Source of the DNA: Bacteroidales bacterium | GTDB taxonomy: Bacteria; Bacteroidota; Bacteroidia; Bacteroidales; JAADJA01 | Direction: 5' to 3' | Assembly (NCBI GenBank): GCA_020438105.1 | Contig: JAGQVE010000019.1 | Location: 1,384-65,383, forward strand | DNA length: 64,000 bases | Part shown: positions 61,097-64,000 of the stretch, one piece after another | Numbering within the stretch: position 1 is the first letter of the stretch | How the letters are laid out: each line of letters begins with the position of its first letter | Notes under the pieces: generated by a model | The model's input: only the letters and a program-made list of their open reading frames with translations | The model's database searches: none | What the model was told of the DNA's origin: nothing | Translations under genes and position numbers: made by a program

Positions 61097-61105
61097 CAAA
61101 GAAAA

Positions 61106-61570
61106 ATGACCGGTAAAACCATTAACAGTTTTGTTAAAAAAAGAAACATACTCCTGATTTTAACCTATGGGGTTGGCATGGCTGGTTTAATTTTCCTACT
61201 CAAATTTATCGAATACAAGTATTTTATCCGCGATTTTACTACCGAGATGTATATCGGAATTGTTGCCATCTTGTTTACCGCAGTTGGTGTGTGGGTAGGA
61301 TCAAAATTAGTAAAACGAAAAAGTGCTGAAAAAAGGGCAATCGATTTTGAAGCGGATGCGGAACAAATAAAACAACTGGGTATCAGCAGGCGGGAGTTTG
61401 AGGTATTGGAATTGATCGCGAAGGGATTATCAAACAAAGAAATAGGGGAAAAACTTTTTATTTCCATTCCTACAGTTAAAACTCATTCATCCAATTTATT
61501 TGTAAAACTTGATGTTCAGCGCCGGACACAAGCCATCCAAAGAGCCAGGGAGCTGAAGATCATAAGTTAA
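61106..61570 (+). CDS. Membrane-tethered LuxR-type regulator
   Basis: The protein (154 residues) has two membrane segments at about 12-33 and 49-67, then a charged linker and a LuxR/GerE helix-turn-helix at about 95-150 (ISRREFEVLELIAKGLSNKEIGEKLFISIPTVKTHSSNLFVKL). There is no receiver domain. The DNA-binding domain should face the cytoplasm while tethered to the inner membrane, so activity may respond to a membrane signal or a partner such as the DUF4199 protein encoded next. That partnership is inference from gene order. Confidence 0.88.
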   Translation: MTGKTINSFVKKRNILLILTYGVGMAGLIFLLKFIEYKYFIRDFTTEMYIGIVAILFTAVGVWVGSKLVKRKSAEKRAIDFEADAEQIKQLGISRREFEVLELIAKGLSNKEIGEKLFISIPTVKTHSSNLFVKLDVQRRTQAIQRARELKIIS

Positions 61571-61684
61571 CGGATATTCATTCTTAAGGTTGATTTGAGC
61601 AAAATACTATTTTTGATACCAAAGTATGAGCTATTTTTGACTTGATTCCTTTTGTTTTACAGCAAAATCATTAAAATTTACACA

Positions 61685-62206
61685 ATGAAAAAAATACTAC
61701 TTACCTATGGAATCATTGCCGGCCTTATTGTTTCGGTGATGATGGTGTTAACTTTTGGAATTGACATCGGATTGAAAGGCAGTGAGCTACTGGGCTACAC
61801 CACGATGGTGGTTGCATTCTCCACCATTTTTATTGCCATCCGTACCTACCGAAACAATTACCTCGGTGGAAGCATCAGTTTTGGAAAAGGATTTTTGCTG
61901 GGACTTTACATCACCCTTATTGCTTCGGCTTTGTATGTAATTTCGTGGATGATCCTTTCGGAGACAGTTGCCAAAGATTACATGGACAATTATTTTAATG
62001 AAGCTGTTGAGCAAATAAGGCAGAGCTCGGATTTAACTCAAGCGGAGATGGATGCAAAAATTTCAGAAATGGATAAATTCAGGGAGATGTATAAAAATCC
62101 TGTGGTGAAAATCGGTATGACCTTTATGGAGATTTTCCCTGTGGGATTGCTTATTACGCTTATCAGTGCAGCCATTCTGAGGCGAAAAGAAACTGCAAAC
62201 GCTTAA
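61685..62206 (+). CDS. DUF4199 membrane protein
   Basis: The 173-residue protein has about four membrane segments and matches the DUF4199 pattern: MKKILLTYGIIAGLIVSVMMV at the start, then SISFGKGFLLGLYITLIASALYVISWMI, a central extramembrane loop with AEMDAKISEMDKFREMYKNP, and a final segment ending ILRRKE. The frame is open 11 codons earlier, but the ATG at 61685 begins the family N-terminus. Two TATTTTTG boxes (61608-61615 and 61632-61639) could provide a promoter independent of the LuxR gene. Function unknown; it often follows a LuxR-type gene in related genomes, as I recall. Confidence 0.83.
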   Translation: MKKILLTYGIIAGLIVSVMMVLTFGIDIGLKGSELLGYTTMVVAFSTIFIAIRTYRNNYLGGSISFGKGFLLGLYITLIASALYVISWMILSETVAKDYMDNYFNEAVEQIRQSSDLTQAEMDAKISEMDKFREMYKNPVVKIGMTFMEIFPVGLLITLISAAILRRKETANA

Positions 62207-62212
62207 GAAAGG

Positions 62213-62240
62213 GACCTTTCAGTTTTTGCCCTGAAAGGTC
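62213..62240. terminator. Bidirectional terminator between convergent genes
   Basis: GACCTTTCAG (62213-62222) and CTGAAAGGTC (62231-62240) form a perfect 10-bp stem with an 8-base loop, followed by TTTA. It ends both the DUF4199 and the leftward egt transcripts. Confidence 0.7.
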
Positions 62241-62246
62241 TTTATC

Positions 62247-62528
62247 CTATTCTTCTATCTTAACTCCCCGCCAAAAGGCGATATAATTTTTGATTGGGGC
62301 AGCCTTATCTGATGGCTCTGGATAATACCATGCTGCATCTTTGTTAACCTGCCCCTCAACCACTACATCAAAATAAGATGCGGTTCCTTTCCAATGGCAA
62401 AGAGTATGGGTTTCACTTGGGGTTAAATAATTCATTTTGACGGATTCAGGGGGGAAATAGGCATTTCCCTCCACATTTAAAGTTTTGTTACTCTCAGCGA
62501 TAATCTGTCCATTCCAGGTTGCTTTCAT
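62247..62528 (-). CDS. DUF427 protein
   Basis: The 93-residue protein has the DUF427 pattern: MKATWNGQIIAES at the start, YFPPESV, LCHWKGTASYFDV and DAAWYYPEPSDKA. It is a small beta-rich cytoplasmic domain without known catalytic function. The ATG at 62528 overlaps the egtD stop as ATGA, so it is translationally coupled to egtD. A longer frame (seven more codons) lies inside egtD and is less likely. Its position as third gene of an ergothioneine operon hints at a link to that pathway, which is inference. Confidence 0.87.
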   Translation of the reverse strand: MKATWNGQIIAESNKTLNVEGNAYFPPESVKMNYLTPSETHTLCHWKGTASYFDVVVEGQVNKDAAWYYPEPSDKAAPIKNYIAFWRGVKIEE

Positions 62529-63496
62529 CCTATTTGCTTTGGTTTCCAAATACTGTTTATAAAATACTGACGATCATCAGTAAAATTCTTAATTATTTCG
62601 AATCCGGCTTCATCAGCAAGATTTTGAATCATTTCTTCATCATATTTCTGCGACATTTCCATAAAAACAGGTTCCCATTTTTTGAAATGTATAATCTTTT
62701 CTAATGCACCAATTTTGACTGACTGTTCTGTTTTACTAATCAGGTAACTTTTTGCCGTTCCGGTTTGCGGATCGTACACTTCAAAATGCTCATATTTTAG
62801 CAGCTCAAAAGTGCCATCCAGTTCTTCATTTATTCGTCGCAATAGATTCAGGTTAAATGATGCGGTGTATCCGTGGGGATCATTATATGCATTCATGATG
62901 ATGTCAGGGTCCTTTTTCAGGTCAAAACCCAGAATCAAATTGTCATTTGCGTTCATCACCTCTCCCAGGTGGCTTAAAAAATCAATGGACTTTTGATGAT
63001 TAAAATTGCCAATATTTGATCCCAAAAACATAATAACCTTTGGTGAAGTATCAATTTCGTTCAACGCTTCCATCATGCCAAAATAATCACCAATTTTGCC
63101 CTCTACATTTAAATTGGGCAGTTCGCGTCGCAAATCTTTTTCAAGATTAATAACAGCTTCATCAGAAATATCAATCGGAATATATTTAATTGCCGGATTT
63201 TGATCCAGAAAATATTCCAGTAATATTTTTGTTTTCAGGCCATCACCGGCACCCAGTTCAACAACATCGAAAGCCTGATCATTCAAATTGAGATGTTGAA
63301 ATATCGATTTCTTTTGTTGGTTAAAAATTTCAAGTTCACAGTCGGTTAAATAGTACTCAGGCATATGCATAATTTTTTGAAAAATGGCACTGCCAATGGC
63401 ATCGTAAAAATATTTTGAGTTTAAATATTTAGGATCGGATGAAAGGCCTTCATCCACATCATTTGCCAGTTCGGTTATTGATATTGTTGATTGCAT
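62525..63496 (-). CDS. egtD: L-histidine N-alpha-methyltransferase (EgtD)
   Basis: EgtD uses three SAM molecules to make hercynine, the first ergothioneine intermediate, in the cytoplasm. The 323 residues include YFYDAIGSAIFQKI and MPEYYLTDCELEI near 29-57, the SAM-binding VELGAGDGLKTK near 79-90, YIPIDIS, MFLGSNIGNF, DLKKDPD and AYNDPHGYTASFNLNLLRRIN. All are typical of the DUF2260/EgtD family. The upstream egtB gene ends four bases before it and the DUF427 gene overlaps its stop, giving the order egtB-egtD-DUF427. Confidence 0.93.
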   Translation of the reverse strand: MQSTISITELANDVDEGLSSDPKYLNSKYFYDAIGSAIFQKIMHMPEYYLTDCELEIFNQQKKSIFQHLNLNDQAFDVVELGAGDGLKTKILLEYFLDQNPAIKYIPIDISDEAVINLEKDLRRELPNLNVEGKIGDYFGMMEALNEIDTSPKVIMFLGSNIGNFNHQKSIDFLSHLGEVMNANDNLILGFDLKKDPDIIMNAYNDPHGYTASFNLNLLRRINEELDGTFELLKYEHFEVYDPQTGTAKSYLISKTEQSVKIGALEKIIHFKKWEPVFMEMSQKYDEEMIQNLADEAGFEIIKNFTDDRQYFINSIWKPKQIG

Positions 63497-63500
63497 GATT

Positions 63501-64000
63501 TTATTTGGCTAATCGAATTCCATTAAATTGCCAGCCCATGTTCGGGTGGAAAAAATTGCGGTATGTCTTTCGCGAATGACCTTTGGGTGTAACAACTGAG
63601 GCCCCGCGCAGTACTTTTTGGTTCACCATGAATTTTCCGTTGTACTCACCCACAGCACCTGTGGCTTTTGCATAGCCGGGATAGGGTATGTAAGCACTTT
63701 CGGTCCATTCCCAACGTTCGCCCCAATGGAAATGATCCGCGGCCGCTTCCCATTCAAATTCGGTGGGCAAACGCATTCCTTTCCATTGGGCAAAGGCATA
63801 GGATTCATAGTAAGTTATGTGTGTTAAAATATCGTCAGGAATTATTTTCCTGATTCCTGCAAGGGTGTATTGTTGCCATCCTTCATCGGTTTGTTGCCAG
63901 TAAAGAGGTTTTGAAATATCATTTTCTTTGAGCCAAAGTAGTGCCTCATCGTGCCAAAATTCAAAACGCTCATAACCTTTATCCTCAATGAATTCAAGGT
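63501..64000 (-). CDS. egtB: Ergothioneine biosynthesis protein EgtB, C-terminal fragment
   Basis: The frame is open from the window end (64000) to the stop at 63501-63503, giving about 166 C-terminal residues of a gene that starts beyond the window. They belong to the formylglycine-generating-enzyme (FGE-sulfatase) domain. Landmarks are THITYYESYAFAQW, RLPTEFEWEAAAD, WEWTESAYIPYPGY, FMVNQKVLRGASVVTPKGHSRKTYRNFFHP and WQFNGIRLAK. In EgtB this domain binds hercynine next to a mononuclear iron and forms the C-S bond. The DinB-like N-terminal part with the His ligands is outside the window. Adjacent egtD makes the assignment secure. Whether the thiol donor is cysteine or gamma-glutamylcysteine cannot be judged. 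Confidence 0.9.
   Translation of the reverse strand, partial: LEFIEDKGYERFEFWHDEALLWLKENDISKPLYWQQTDEGWQQYTLAGIRKIIPDDILTHITYYESYAFAQWKGMRLPTEFEWEAAADHFHWGERWEWTESAYIPYPGYAKATGAVGEYNGKFMVNQKVLRGASVVTPKGHSRKTYRNFFHPNMGWQFNGIRLAK

Overview
The window reads as chromosomal DNA of a Bacteroidota bacterium, most likely Bacteroidales or a close marine or anaerobic relative. Several things support this. At least four secreted proteins end in a type IX secretion (T9SS) sorting domain. One gene encodes a module of the T9SS translocon SprA. There is a TonB-dependent receptor with a carboxypeptidase-like N-domain. Promoter boxes of the TTTG / TAnnTTTG type occur, and clear Shine-Dalgarno sites are absent. 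No rRNA, tRNA, CRISPR array, phage or complete insertion sequence was recognised. Nearly everything is protein coding, with short gaps.

Layout. 1-3.0 kb: the end of a C69 dipeptidase, a coiled-coil membrane protein and pgi. 3.0-9.0 kb: the B12 enzyme IcmF, a butyrate-kinase homologue whose phosphate-binding motifs are eroded, and a serine hydrolase. 9.0-14.8 kb: two overlapping genes for giant secreted CotH-kinase-family proteins. 14.8-17.4 kb: an RprXY-like two-component system and a 438-bp gap holding an orphan terminator. 17.4-25.6 kb: electron transfer from acyl-CoA oxidation (a membrane EtfD-like Fe-S protein, etfA, etfB, an acyl-CoA dehydrogenase, a nitronate-monooxygenase-like flavoprotein). 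This block is interrupted by a stand-alone SprA-like lipoprotein and a GxxExxY gene cassette. 25.7-27.2 kb: an MBL hydrolase and a K+-channel-like protein. 27.4-39.3 kb: a leucine-degradation (liu-type) cluster with methylcrotonyl-CoA carboxylase beta and alpha, enoyl-CoA hydratase, acyl-CoA dehydrogenase, HMG-CoA lyase, acetoacetyl-CoA synthetase and an HMG-CoA-lyase homologue lacking the catalytic Cys. It is peppered with inverted short-word repeat cassettes. 39.4-49.4 kb: a TonB receptor and lipoprotein, patatin, M28 and M14 exopeptidases, and a class A penicillin-binding protein. 49.4-52.5 kb: a secreted five-repeat protein and a beta-helix protein. 52.7-55.7 kb: a thioredoxin / ApbE / DUF4266 / DUF3570 operon. 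55.7-62.2 kb: oxidoreductases, an arylsulfotransferase-like T9SS cargo, a rubredoxin-DUF2231 fusion, a TetR/reductase pair and a membrane-tethered LuxR regulator with DUF4199. 62.2-64.0 kb: an ergothioneine operon (egtB, egtD, DUF427), cut by the window end.

How the genes work together. The central theme is catabolism of branched-chain acyl-CoAs. Acyl-CoA dehydrogenases would pass electrons to EtfAB and then, through the EtfD-like membrane protein, to the quinone pool. The carboxylase, hydratase, lyase and ligase series takes the leucine skeleton to acetyl-CoA and acetoacetyl-CoA. IcmF interconverts isobutyryl- and butyryl-CoA. The least ordinary elements are the SprA-module lipoprotein, the paired CotH proteins of which one lacks the catalytic Asp, the diverged butyrate kinase, the Cys-less lyase, the ApbE/DUF4266/DUF3570 operon, and the small-ORF cassettes inserted between operon genes. 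Function calls rest on motif recognition by eye; no database search was run.
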